From Ruminococcaceae bacterium UBA3215 (lineage in GTDB: Bacteria; Bacillota; Clostridia; Oscillospirales; Ruminococcaceae): a DNA stretch of 64,000 nucleotides. The notes beneath the pieces were generated by a model. That model was not told the origin of the DNA, did no database searches, and saw nothing but the letters and a program-made list of their open reading frames with translations. The position numbers and the translations under genes were made by a program. Below, piece after piece: positions 47,353-56,103 of this stretch (the first letter of the stretch is position 1; every line of letters begins with the position of its first letter). Where the stretch lies: positions 1-64,000 of the forward strand of contig DEWH01000027.1 of the NCBI GenBank assembly GCA_002363155.1. Reading direction: 5' to 3'.

Positions 47353-50300
47353 TTACTTTACGGTAACACTTGCCAAGTCGCTCTTGTAAACCTTCGTCCA
47401 CTCGCCGTCAACAAGTGCCTGAACAGCGTATGTATATTTGCCGCTCTTGAGATGGCTTATGCGAACGGAATTCTTTTCGGTCTCGGTAACAAGCTCATAG
47501 CCGGGCGATGTCTTCTTCATCACTCTGTACATTGTCGCGCCTTCTACCTTTGCCCACTTGATCGTTACTTTTCCGTCCTTGACTGTCGCCTTGGGAGCGG
47601 GCTTGTAGTATATCTTCACGGAAACCTTGTATGAATCCTTTTCTGCGGATTCCTTGCCGTTCACTTTGTACTTTATCATGAAGTCGTTGGTCACGTTGTT
47701 CGCCTTTACGACATCGTCGATCTTCGAGGCTTCCAGAGTTCCGGTCTTGCCAAACTTACCTGTCTTTTCGTTATACTCATAAATATTGTAGTTGCCGCCT
47801 GTGGAAACATAGTATTTTCCGCTTGTGGAGCGAACTACATCGACAGCAGTGGACGTTCCGAGATCCTGGACGAACGCATACTTGCCGCCGACCTTGACAT
47901 AAAGCGAGTAGTTCGTTGCGCCGGGAACATTGTTCCACGACAGCGCACTCTGATTCCGCGCGTCCTGTACGCCGGTAATGCTGAGAACGGGAATGTCCGC
48001 TTCCGTATCCTTGGAAGGCTCTGTCCATGTCGGAGAAGGTGTTATGCTTGTGGACGAACCGCCGGAGGGCTCGGGGATAACGGGTGTGATAGACGTGAAG
48101 ATTGCTGTGATCTCAACGTCTGATGCGGGCATCGTGAATGTTGTAGTTCTGACTCCTTTGTTTTTAAATTCAACAACTACATCTGAATTCCAGTAGCAGA
48201 AATACATACCGCCCCAATCGTCCGCCGTTATTCTGACTGTCTCGCCGGCTTCCGCTGAAGTCTTGTCAGCTTTACCTTGGATAACCTTGATCGAGTAAGA
48301 ATCTCCCCATCTTGCTATCAGTTCGATGTCTTCCGTGATCTCTGTCGAGAAATCAAAACGCTCACCGCCAAGATGCCAGTACTTGAATTTTTTCCCTCCC
48401 ATTTCGGGATCAGCTGCGGGAGCCGAAACAGTTCCCTTGTACTCGCATTCCGCTGTTGAGTAAACAGTTGTGCTGTCAATCATGAATGTTACTGTCAGCA
48501 TGGAGCCTGCTTCCACCGTAACTGTCGTATCGGGTGAAGCAAAATGATTGTCGTCTCCCTTTACACGAACGTGGTATATTCCGGATTCGAGATCTGTTAT
48601 CACGATTCCGGTAACAGGCTTGTAGTCGTTCTCGCCGTCAGCGCGGTATTCCATTGTCGCGTTCACGCCGGTGATCTTGCCGTCTGCCTTGCCCTTTATG
48701 GTCTCTGCGAACGCAGTGACCGCCGGAACTTCCTGATCTGCCTTGCCGACAGTCAGCTTCACCTTGCAGGCTGCTGTTGTGTAATTGTCTTTATCAGTGG
48801 GTGTGAATGTTACATCATACTCGGTTGTATCGCTGTCAGCAACTGCGGGAGCTATCGTTTTTGTTGTCCACGCGAAAGTACCGTCGACATCAGCCGAACC
48901 GCCCGAAAGCTTGCTGTCCGCAAGTGTCTGTCCGTATGTGATAGCCGAAGCTGTCGGAGCAGTTGTGATCGTCGGTTTTGCCTTGCCGACAGTCAGCTTC
49001 ACCTTGCAGGCTGCTGTTGTGTAATTGTCTGTATCTTTGGGTGTGAATGTTACATCATACTCGGTTGTGTTGCTGTCTGCAACTGCGGGAGCTATCGTAT
49101 TTGTTGTCCACGCGAAAGTACCGTCGACATCAGCCGAACCTCCCGAAAGCTTGCTGTCCGCAAGTGTCTTCCCGTATGTGATAGCCAAAGCTGTCGGAGC
49201 AGTTGTGATCGTCGGTTCTGCCTTGCCGACAGTCAGCTTCACATTGCAGGCTGCTGTTGTGTAATTGTCTTTATCAGTGGGTGTGAATGTTACATCATAC
49301 TCCGTTGTGTCGCTGTCAGCAACTGCGGGAGCTGTCGTTTTTGTTGTCCACGCGAAAGTACCGTCGACATCAGCCGAACCGCCGGTAAGCATGCTGTCCG
49401 CAAGTGTCTGTCCGTATTTGATAGGCGAAGCTGTCGGAGCAGTTGTGATCGTCGGTTTTGCCTTGCCGACAGTCAGCTTCACCTTGCAGGCTGCTGTTGT
49501 GTAATTGTCTTTATCTTCGGGTGTGAATGTTACATCATACTCGGTTGTGCCGCTGTCTGCAACTGCGGGAATTATCGTATCTGTTGTCCATGTGAACGTT
49601 CCCTGCACCGCTTCATCGCCGAATGTTGCCGCACCGCCCGAAAGCTTGCTGTCCGCAAGTGTCTGTCCGTATTTGATAGCCAAAGCTGTCGGAGCAGTTG
49701 TGATCGTCGGTTCCGCCTTGCCGACAGTCAGCTTCACCTTGCAGGCTGCTGTTGTGTAATTGTCTGTATCAGTGGGTTTGAATGTTACATCATACTCGGT
49801 TGTGTTGCTGTCAGCAACTGCGGGAGCTGTCGTTTTTGTTGTCCACGCGAAAGTACCGTCGACATCAGCCGCACCGCCCGAAAGCGAGCTGTCCGCAAGT
49901 GTCTGTCCGTATGTGATAGCCGAAGCTGTCGGAGCAGTTGTGATCGCCGGTTCTGCCTTGTTTACAGTCAGCTTTACCTTGCAGGCTGCTGTTGTGTAAT
50001 TGTCTGTATCATTGGGTTTGAATGTTACATCATACTCGGTTGTGTTGCTGTCAGCAACTGCGGGAGCTATCGTATTTGTTGTCCACGCGAAAGTACCGTC
50101 GACATCAGCCGAACCGCCGGTAAGCATGCTGTCCGCAAGTGTCTGTCCGTATGTGATAGCCAAAGCTGTCGGAACGGCTGTGATCGTGGGTGTCGTCTTT
50201 TCCGCATAGGTGTAGGTAAATGTCTTATCGGCACTTACTTCTGCTTCCGTTGTGGGAACGGTGTCCCACGAACCCGCCTTATAACCGTTGTCCGGGTTTG

Positions 50301-52692
50301 AACCGACAGCGGGAATGTCCGAGGATTTCAGCGTAAGTACTAAATCTTCATTAGTCGTGCGAACCAGAACAACAGTTTTCTCTGCATTCGTCCCGTCGTC
50401 CCATTTGCCGTTCACTACATTGAATTTTACATAAACAGCCACAATGCAAAATACGTTTGTCCGGCTCTTGAAAGCCGTGCCTTTCGGGCGCTGAACGAAC
50501 TGGTAATGCGTTCCGGGCGCAAGTCCCGTGAAAGTCGGGCTGTCCTGCCATGTTTCGCCGTTGTCTTTGCTGTATTCATAGCCGGTGACTTCTTCAAGCG
50601 TGATGCTGTCCGCTGTCACGCTTTCCGGACTCGGCATCGGAATATAAGTGAAAGTGAAGGTCGTGACCGTGTCCACGGTCGAAGAAGAAAACGAATAACC
50701 CACGGGGCAATCTATGCTCCAGTTGTTGTTCGCCTGCGTAAGCCCTGTCACGGTATTGCTCCACGAGTTTTCTGCGTTGAGCGTGTAAGAATCCACACCG
50801 GCGAGCGTCGCGGTAAGTTTTTCGGGTTTTACCAGAGTTTCGCTCCAGACAACATTCACGGTCGAGGAAAATGTCGCTGTCGCTGTCGCGTCGGGTACGG
50901 TGAACACCACGTCGCCTGTGGGAGTACCGGAAACCCTTACTGTCTCCGCGTCTATTCTTGTTGCCGTAATGCCGTTAACGGTAATATCGGCCAATTCCTC
51001 AAAATAATAACCGGAGTTCGCGGTATAAACTACCGTTGCCATGTCACCGTAAACGTCTGTCTGCGAAACTCCGTCCGCGGGGTCGGGTGTCGCGTTCGCT
51101 CCGCCGGTGAGGGTTACCGAATATAATACTGCCGCCTTTACTGTCATATAATTCCAGCGGTTTGTCGCGTAATTGGTGCGCACGGTTGTCGGGTCTGCGC
51201 TGTCGCCGCCGAAAACCGTAAGACCGTCTGCAACGGTCAAGTTGCCGTCGATAGCCATTTTTTCGGTGCTGCTTGCGATAACTTCACCGCCGTTGATCGT
51301 TACGCCATTCGTGACATTAATGCCATAACTATTACTGCTTACGGTCACTTCACCGCCGTTGATCGTTACACTCTCCGCCTCAATGCCGCCGTCATAACCG
51401 CTGGCGGTCACTTTGCCGCCGTTGATAATTACAGGGTTGTCGCCATTATATATTCCTGTGTCAGGTTCATACGTGTCGGTGGGTGACCCTGTCGCCTGAA
51501 TATCGCCGCCGTTGATCGTTATTGTGCGATCACAATGATTGTCATTGTTGCCGATACCGTAAGCGCAATCCTCGCTGAATGTTGCGATCAGTTTGCCCAT
51601 GCTCTCGCCTGTGCTCTGGGCATAGATTGTGAAGCCGCCGTCACCTGAGCAAGTGATGCCTCCGTTAACGGTCAGCATTGCACCGTCGCAGAGAATGAGA
51701 TTCACGTTGCCGTCGACATACAAAACGTTATTAACAGTAACCGGTACATCGCTGTTGACAACGTACCACTTGCCGTCCGTCAGTTCCCCGATCGCATCCT
51801 TAATGGCGATGTATTTCGAGCAGGTCTGTTCCATGCCGTTTTCGTCGAGGTAGGAGACGGGCTCAGGCTTTACTGTCATATACTTCCAGCGTGTTTCCGC
51901 GTAATCGGTGCGCTCGGTTGTCGGGTCTGCGCTGTCGTCGCCGAAAACCGTAAGACCGTCTGCAACGGTCAGTTTGCCTCGGATAGCCGAAGATTTGGTG
52001 CTGCTTGCGATAACTTCACCGCCGTTGATCGTTATGCCATTCGTGCCATTAATGCCATATTTATTACCGCTTGCGACAACCTCACCGCCGTTGATCGTTA
52101 AATTCTTCGCACCAATGCCGTCTGTATAACCGCTTGCGGTCACTTTGCCGCCGTTGATAATTACAGAGTTATCATAATTCTCGATTCCTACAGGGCTATA
52201 AATTGCGGAATTAAAGTTTTGCCCTGTCGCCTGAATATCGCCGCCGTTGATCGTTATTATGTAATTCTTACTGGCTTCGATGCCGATACCGTATGCGTCC
52301 TCGCCGTATGTTGCGATCAGTTTGCCCATGTTCCCGCCTGTGCTCTGGGCATAGATTGTGAAGCCGCCGTTGTTATAGCAACTGATGCCTTTGTTAACGG
52401 TCAGCGTTGCACCGTCGCAGAGAATGAGATTCGCGTCGCCGAAGACATACAAACCACCAGTAAGCGTTACATCGTTGTTGACAACGTACCAATTGCCGTC
52501 CGTCAAATCCTCGGTCTCTCCCGTAACGGCGATGTAGTCCGAGCAGGTCTTTTCCGCGCCGGTTTCGTCGAGGTAGGAGACGGGCGCGTTAGTTGTCTCT
52601 GCACCCGCAGTCACGTTTATTCCCGCCATGCATGAAATAATCATGCAGAACGACAGGAATACGCTCAGAATCCTGTTTTTTGTTCGTTTCAT
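47353..52692 (-). CDS. Very large secreted protein with duplicated beta-helix modules and YGQTLADS repeats
   Basis: 1779 aa. Signal peptide MKRTKNRILSVFLSFCMIIS to about 30. Two tandem ~260-residue modules (about 35-285 and 285-530) start PVSYLDE and are rich in TINGGDIQATG and INGGEV turns, like right-handed beta-helices. Middle domains follow, then six ~80-residue repeats (AITYGQTLADSKLSGG...YDVTFTP...NYTTAACKVKLTVG), a bacterial Ig/MBG-like fold. The C-terminal fibronectin-like modules resemble those of secreted-protein gene 1 (WAKVEGATMYRV, end VTVK). No sorting motif is seen. A consensus promoter and the shared leader precede it. Likely a surface or matrix adhesin. Confidence 0.88.
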   Translation of the reverse strand: MKRTKNRILSVFLSFCMIISCMAGINVTAGAETTNAPVSYLDETGAEKTCSDYIAVTGETEDLTDGNWYVVNNDVTLTGGLYVFGDANLILCDGATLTVNKGISCYNNGGFTIYAQSTGGNMGKLIATYGEDAYGIGIEASKNYIITINGGDIQATGQNFNSAIYSPVGIENYDNSVIINGGKVTASGYTDGIGAKNLTINGGEVVASGNKYGINGTNGITINGGEVIASSTKSSAIRGKLTVADGLTVFGDDSADPTTERTDYAETRWKYMTVKPEPVSYLDENGMEQTCSKYIAIKDAIGELTDGKWYVVNSDVPVTVNNVLYVDGNVNLILCDGAMLTVNGGITCSGDGGFTIYAQSTGESMGKLIATFSEDCAYGIGNNDNHCDRTITINGGDIQATGSPTDTYEPDTGIYNGDNPVIINGGKVTASGYDGGIEAESVTINGGEVTVSSNSYGINVTNGVTINGGEVIASSTEKMAIDGNLTVADGLTVFGGDSADPTTVRTNYATNRWNYMTVKAAVLYSVTLTGGANATPDPADGVSQTDVYGDMATVVYTANSGYYFEELADITVNGITATRIDAETVRVSGTPTGDVVFTVPDATATATFSSTVNVVWSETLVKPEKLTATLAGVDSYTLNAENSWSNTVTGLTQANNNWSIDCPVGYSFSSSTVDTVTTFTFTYIPMPSPESVTADSITLEEVTGYEYSKDNGETWQDSPTFTGLAPGTHYQFVQRPKGTAFKSRTNVFCIVAVYVKFNVVNGKWDDGTNAEKTVVLVRTTNEDLVLTLKSSDIPAVGSNPDNGYKAGSWDTVPTTEAEVSADKTFTYTYAEKTTPTITAVPTALAITYGQTLADSMLTGGSADVDGTFAWTTNTIAPAVADSNTTEYDVTFKPNDTDNYTTAACKVKLTVNKAEPAITTAPTASAITYGQTLADSSLSGGAADVDGTFAWTTKTTAPAVADSNTTEYDVTFKPTDTDNYTTAACKVKLTVGKAEPTITTAPTALAIKYGQTLADSKLSGGAATFGDEAVQGTFTWTTDTIIPAVADSGTTEYDVTFTPEDKDNYTTAACKVKLTVGKAKPTITTAPTASPIKYGQTLADSMLTGGSADVDGTFAWTTKTTAPAVADSDTTEYDVTFTPTDKDNYTTAACNVKLTVGKAEPTITTAPTALAITYGKTLADSKLSGGSADVDGTFAWTTNTIAPAVADSNTTEYDVTFTPKDTDNYTTAACKVKLTVGKAKPTITTAPTASAITYGQTLADSKLSGGSADVDGTFAWTTKTIAPAVADSDTTEYDVTFTPTDKDNYTTAACKVKLTVGKADQEVPAVTAFAETIKGKADGKITGVNATMEYRADGENDYKPVTGIVITDLESGIYHVRVKGDDNHFASPDTTVTVEAGSMLTVTFMIDSTTVYSTAECEYKGTVSAPAADPEMGGKKFKYWHLGGERFDFSTEITEDIELIARWGDSYSIKVIQGKADKTSAEAGETVRITADDWGGMYFCYWNSDVVVEFKNKGVRTTTFTMPASDVEITAIFTSITPVIPEPSGGSSTSITPSPTWTEPSKDTEADIPVLSITGVQDARNQSALSWNNVPGATNYSLYVKVGGKYAFVQDLGTSTAVDVVRSTSGKYYVSTGGNYNIYEYNEKTGKFGKTGTLEASKIDDVVKANNVTNDFMIKYKVNGKESAEKDSYKVSVKIYYKPAPKATVKDGKVTIKWAKVEGATMYRVMKKTSPGYELVTETEKNSVRISHLKSGKYTYAVQALVDGEWTKVYKSDLASVTVK
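48730..50205 (-). repeat. 240-bp tandem coding repeats (one unit 255 bp)
   Basis: Six units with near-identical DNA at 240-bp spacing; one, near 49505-49760, has five extra codons (TFGDEAVQ region). The complement also lacks stop codons here because of repeat composition. Confidence 0.88.
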
Positions 52693-52705
52693 TGCTGTTA
52701 TCCTT

Positions 52706-52915
52706 TCATTTTATATTTCCCGCAGTACGGGATCGTTTATGACGCAAAAACGCCTGTGACCACAGTTATACCAAGGTCACGGGCGATATAGCCTGTATCG
52801 GATCACGGACATGACAAAAAAGCGCAGACAACCGCTGTGCTGTGCTGTTGCGGATATATCACGCACTGTCATTCCGGTCACTCCCCTTCACATGAATGGA
52901 TTGTGAAGCTATACA
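52706..52915 (-). promoter_or_regulatory. Structured leader RNA of secreted-protein gene 2
   Basis: It has the same architecture as 46838-47036. The long-range stem pairs 52867-52875 (TGTCATTCC on +) with 52807-52816 (GGACATGACA). TATAGCCTGTAT follows near 52787, then hairpin 52751-52785 with UUUUU (52746-52750), then a CCCG/CGGG hairpin close to the ribosome-binding site. Most stem bases differ from gene 1 but pairing is kept. Confidence 0.65.
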
Positions 52916-52921
52916 AATCAA

Positions 52922-52950
52922 ATTATAGCATATATTGCGGGATTTGTCAA
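52922..52950 (-). promoter_or_regulatory. Promoter of secreted-protein gene 2
   Basis: Minus-strand TTGACA (52945-52950), 17 bp, TATAAT (52922-52927) with an extended TATGC before it. No 11-bp direct repeats, so it is probably constitutive with control in the leader. Confidence 0.85.
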
Positions 52951-53045
52951 TATTTTTGGGGTATGGGGGACGGAAACAGCATTTATAGGGAGACCGGCGC
53001 CGGAGACGGAAAGTAACTTAACACAATTGGTGCTGATGCTTACGC

Positions 53046-54725
53046 TCACGCTTTTATTGATTTTCCCACATTTATGAAGTGATCGGCAACCCTTTCCGCA
53101 TCGGACGACAGTGACAGATACTGCGCTCCGACGTCGGCAGTGCATATTCCCTCGCTCAGACGACGGATATGATTATCCGCCATTTCGGAAGTAATGATAT
53201 CCACCTCGTCCTCCGCTTCAAAAGCAAGCGCGAGAGCTTCGCCGTCTCCGGTGATATATGCCTTGATAATATGTCCGAACAATTTCTCTATCAGCTCCCG
53301 CACCGCCTCTATTTCGCTTACCGCTTCTTCCGAGAACTTCTCGTCCGCTGCTTTAAGGTGTTCAGCATATTCCACGATATTCTCCGCATAGTCACCGACG
53401 CGTTCAAGATCGGTAACAGCATGAAAAGCGGTAGAAATATACTTCACATCACGGGCGTTCAGCTGTGTATTTGACAGCTTTACAAGAAAATCAACTATCC
53501 TGTGGTTCAGAAAATTCAGTTCCTCTTCGTTGGCGCGGAACTGCTCGATATCCGTGAAATCAAGGCTGCATATAATACGGCAGGAAAGCGAAAAATTCTG
53601 CATTGCTATCTCTGCCATATTGACTATCTCATTTTTTGCCTGCTGAACCGCGACAGGAGGTGTTGCAAGCATGTGGTCGTCTATATAATGGAGTTTCGGA
53701 GCATTCTTGTCCTCCTGCACCACTTCCCTTTCGTCCGGGATAATTACCGTAACGGCACGAACCAGCACCTCTGTCAGCGGAAGAACAAGCACTACCGTCA
53801 GCACGTTGAACACCGTATGGAACATTGCGAGCTGTGTCTGCGGAGCACTCGGAAACAGGCTCTCGAATATAGTTCCGAAGTTTATCGTGCCGCCTGACAG
53901 AAGATCTGTAAGTCCGCCGACGATCGTGAACAGAACAACACCGCTGATGTTGAAGATGAGATGTATAAGAGCCGTTCTTTTTGCGTTCTTGCCGCTGGTA
54001 AGACCTGCCATGAGCGCCACTGCGCAGGAACCGATATTTGATCCCATTGTGAGATAAATGCCCTGCTCAAGGGTGATAAGTCCCGAAACTACCATAGTGA
54101 TCGCTACCGATGTCATAACGGAAGAGCTCTGCACTATCGCGGTAAGTATAGCTCCTATCACTATCAGCAGCACTATGTTGTCTATCCCGGCAAGAAAGCT
54201 TTTCACGCTGTCCAGCTTTGCAAAGCTTTCCATAGAGCCGCTCATCATTTCAAGACCCACAAACAGCATACCGAATCCGGCAAGAATGCCGCCGGATTTC
54301 TTCACGGTATCGCTCTTTGCAAATGTCACTATAAAGGCGCCCACTCCCGCCAGCGCGGAAAAAATAACCGTCGTGGAGAGCATATCCCCGCCGAACATTC
54401 CGAGGGCAACTATCTGTCCGGTTATAGTTGTACCGATGTTTGCACCGTAAACGATAGTTGCCGCCTGGGTGAGCGTCATTATCCCGGCGTTCACGAAACC
54501 GATGACCATTACCGTTGTTGCGCCGGAACTCTGTATCGCGGCAGTTCCTACCGTGCCTATGCCTACGCCCAGAAGTTTGCTTCCGGAGGCCTTTGAAAAC
54601 AGCGACCTTAACTTGCTGCTGCTCAGTGATTCAAGATTCGAGCTCATCATAGAACAGGCGATAAGAAATATACCTATGCCTGCCGCGAGCTGCAGTATTG
54701 CTGTAATAACGTCTGTCGTATTCAT
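53046..54725 (-). CDS. Na/Pi cotransporter family protein with PhoU-like tail
   Basis: 559 aa. The first ~370 residues are membrane helices containing the two inverted PNaS repeats with the QSS signatures (AAIQSSGATTVMVIGFVNAG and AIVQSSSVMTSVAITMV). Residues about 390-555 form a PhoU-like helical bundle (LERVGDYAENIVEYAEHL; DAERVADHFINVGK). It is predicted to import phosphate with sodium. Monocistronic, with the promoter at 54846-54873. Confidence 0.93.
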   Translation of the reverse strand: MNTTDVITAILQLAAGIGIFLIACSMMSSNLESLSSSKLRSLFSKASGSKLLGVGIGTVGTAAIQSSGATTVMVIGFVNAGIMTLTQAATIVYGANIGTTITGQIVALGMFGGDMLSTTVIFSALAGVGAFIVTFAKSDTVKKSGGILAGFGMLFVGLEMMSGSMESFAKLDSVKSFLAGIDNIVLLIVIGAILTAIVQSSSVMTSVAITMVVSGLITLEQGIYLTMGSNIGSCAVALMAGLTSGKNAKRTALIHLIFNISGVVLFTIVGGLTDLLSGGTINFGTIFESLFPSAPQTQLAMFHTVFNVLTVVLVLPLTEVLVRAVTVIIPDEREVVQEDKNAPKLHYIDDHMLATPPVAVQQAKNEIVNMAEIAMQNFSLSCRIICSLDFTDIEQFRANEEELNFLNHRIVDFLVKLSNTQLNARDVKYISTAFHAVTDLERVGDYAENIVEYAEHLKAADEKFSEEAVSEIEAVRELIEKLFGHIIKAYITGDGEALALAFEAEDEVDIITSEMADNHIRRLSEGICTADVGAQYLSLSSDAERVADHFINVGKSIKA

Positions 54726-54845
54726 AACTTTTCCTGTCTCTTTATCTTTCTTCTGCTTTGTCTTTCTCTCTCAGCGAACAGCCGATACCTGTGCCGCCGT
54801 TCACTGCGTCATGATCCTCTGTACAGAAAATCTTCAAACCATGCC

Positions 54846-54873
54846 ATTATATATCATAACACAAACCTGTAAA
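54846..54873 (-). promoter_or_regulatory. Promoter of the Na/Pi transporter gene
   Basis: Minus-strand TTTACA (54868-54873), 16 bp, TATAAT (54846-54851). No Pho-box-like repeats were noticed. Confidence 0.65.
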
Positions 54874-54909
54874 AAAAGATACCGTTCTACTGTAAAATAT
54901 TTGTAAAAT

Positions 54910-54935
54910 GCCCGGCAAGCATATACTTGCCGGGC
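54910..54935 (-). terminator. Terminator of the Na/Ca exchanger gene
   Basis: A 10-bp perfect stem, GCCCGGCAAG/CTTGCCGGGC, with a 6-nt loop, 5 bp past the stop, then ATTTTAC. Confidence 0.8.
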
Positions 54936-54940
54936 AAATA

Positions 54941-55918
54941 TCATCTTATTACCGCAAACACAACATCTGCCGCGTAGAGTGCGACCATAGCAGCTCCGGC
55001 AGGTCTGCCGAGCTTTCCGCTCCTTGCGAAAAGGTATGTGATGATGCTGACAGCTATCAGTATAGCAAGGTCAAGCACAGAAGCGAGGTTGACCGCTATC
55101 GGGTGTATAGTCGAGGACACGCCGAGAATGAAAAGGATATTGAAGATGTTCGAGCCGACAACATTTCCGACTGCAAGCCCGTTCTCGCCTTTCTTTGAAG
55201 CCACTATCGAAGTCACAAGCTCCGGAAGCGAAGTGCCTATCGCAACGATCGTAAGCCCTATAAGTGTTTCCGACATTCCCGCTGCGGCAGCTATCTTCTT
55301 TGCATTGTCAACAACAAGCTCACCGCCGATGATAATACAGGCAAGCCCCACAAGTATCAGCAGAATACATTTCCATACCGGCATCGGTACAGCAGCTTCT
55401 TCCTGTTGACGGTCTTTGCGCGCCTGTATGATAAGCATTGCAATATACGCAACAAACATCACAAGCAGGACAATGCCGTAAATGCGGCTGACCTCTCCTA
55501 CGTTGTCCAGCATTCCCGTTCCCGCAAAATTTCCCGAAATGAAAAATCCAAGACCGACAGCGAGAAGTGTAATGATTGATATTATCACGGATATCGGATA
55601 GTCGCGCTTCATTATGGCTTTGTCTATCGGGATAGGGTGGATAAGCGCGCAGACACCGAGAACTCCGAGCAGATTGAATATGTTGGAGCCTACCACATTG
55701 CTAAGCGCGATCTCATTTGAGCCTGCAATAGCAGCCGAAGTGCTGACCGCAAGCTCCGGTGCGCTCGTTCCCATTGCGACAATGGTAAGTCCGATGATAA
55801 CACCGGGAACTTTGAAATTTACTGCAAGACCGGAGCTTCCGTCAACAAAGAAGTCAGCGCCTTTTATCAGTGCCGCGAAACCGACAGCAAGCAGCAGACA
55901 GTTTAGCAGTATTTCCAT
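54941..55918 (-). CDS. Calcium/sodium antiporter (YrbG-type CaCA exchanger)
   Basis: 325 aa, ten membrane helices in two inverted halves. The alpha-repeats are GTSAPELAVSTSAAIAGSNEIALSNVVGSNIFN and GTSLPELVTSIVASKKGENGLAVGNVVGSNIFN. It is predicted to export Ca2+ in exchange for Na+ or H+. ATG 55918 has AAAGGAGAG upstream. Monocistronic. Confidence 0.93.
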   Translation of the reverse strand: MEILLNCLLLAVGFAALIKGADFFVDGSSGLAVNFKVPGVIIGLTIVAMGTSAPELAVSTSAAIAGSNEIALSNVVGSNIFNLLGVLGVCALIHPIPIDKAIMKRDYPISVIISIITLLAVGLGFFISGNFAGTGMLDNVGEVSRIYGIVLLVMFVAYIAMLIIQARKDRQQEEAAVPMPVWKCILLILVGLACIIIGGELVVDNAKKIAAAAGMSETLIGLTIVAIGTSLPELVTSIVASKKGENGLAVGNVVGSNIFNILFILGVSSTIHPIAVNLASVLDLAILIAVSIITYLFARSGKLGRPAGAAMVALYAADVVFAVIR

Positions 55919-56103
55919 GAAAACATCTCTCCTTTACATTTTAATTAGTATAGCAGTAAAAAAACAAATCTTCTACCGTATTAATGTAAATTATTTGTAA
56001 AGCCGCTGTCTTTCAAATCCATACATTCCGTATATGCTTCCGGCAAATTCACCTCCGGATATGGCACTGAAGATCGTTCTCTCCGTTTATGTCCGCCGGT
56101 CAT

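Noticed and set aside
48544..50301. A 585-codon plus-strand frame with Cys-rich repeats
   Set aside because: It mirrors the 240-bp tandem repeats of secreted-protein gene 2; the repetition simply keeps a stop-free frame open.
43230..52692. Sortase-anchored surface proteins
   Set aside because: Neither C-terminus has LPXTG, a hydrophobic tail or a basic end; only secretion is supported.
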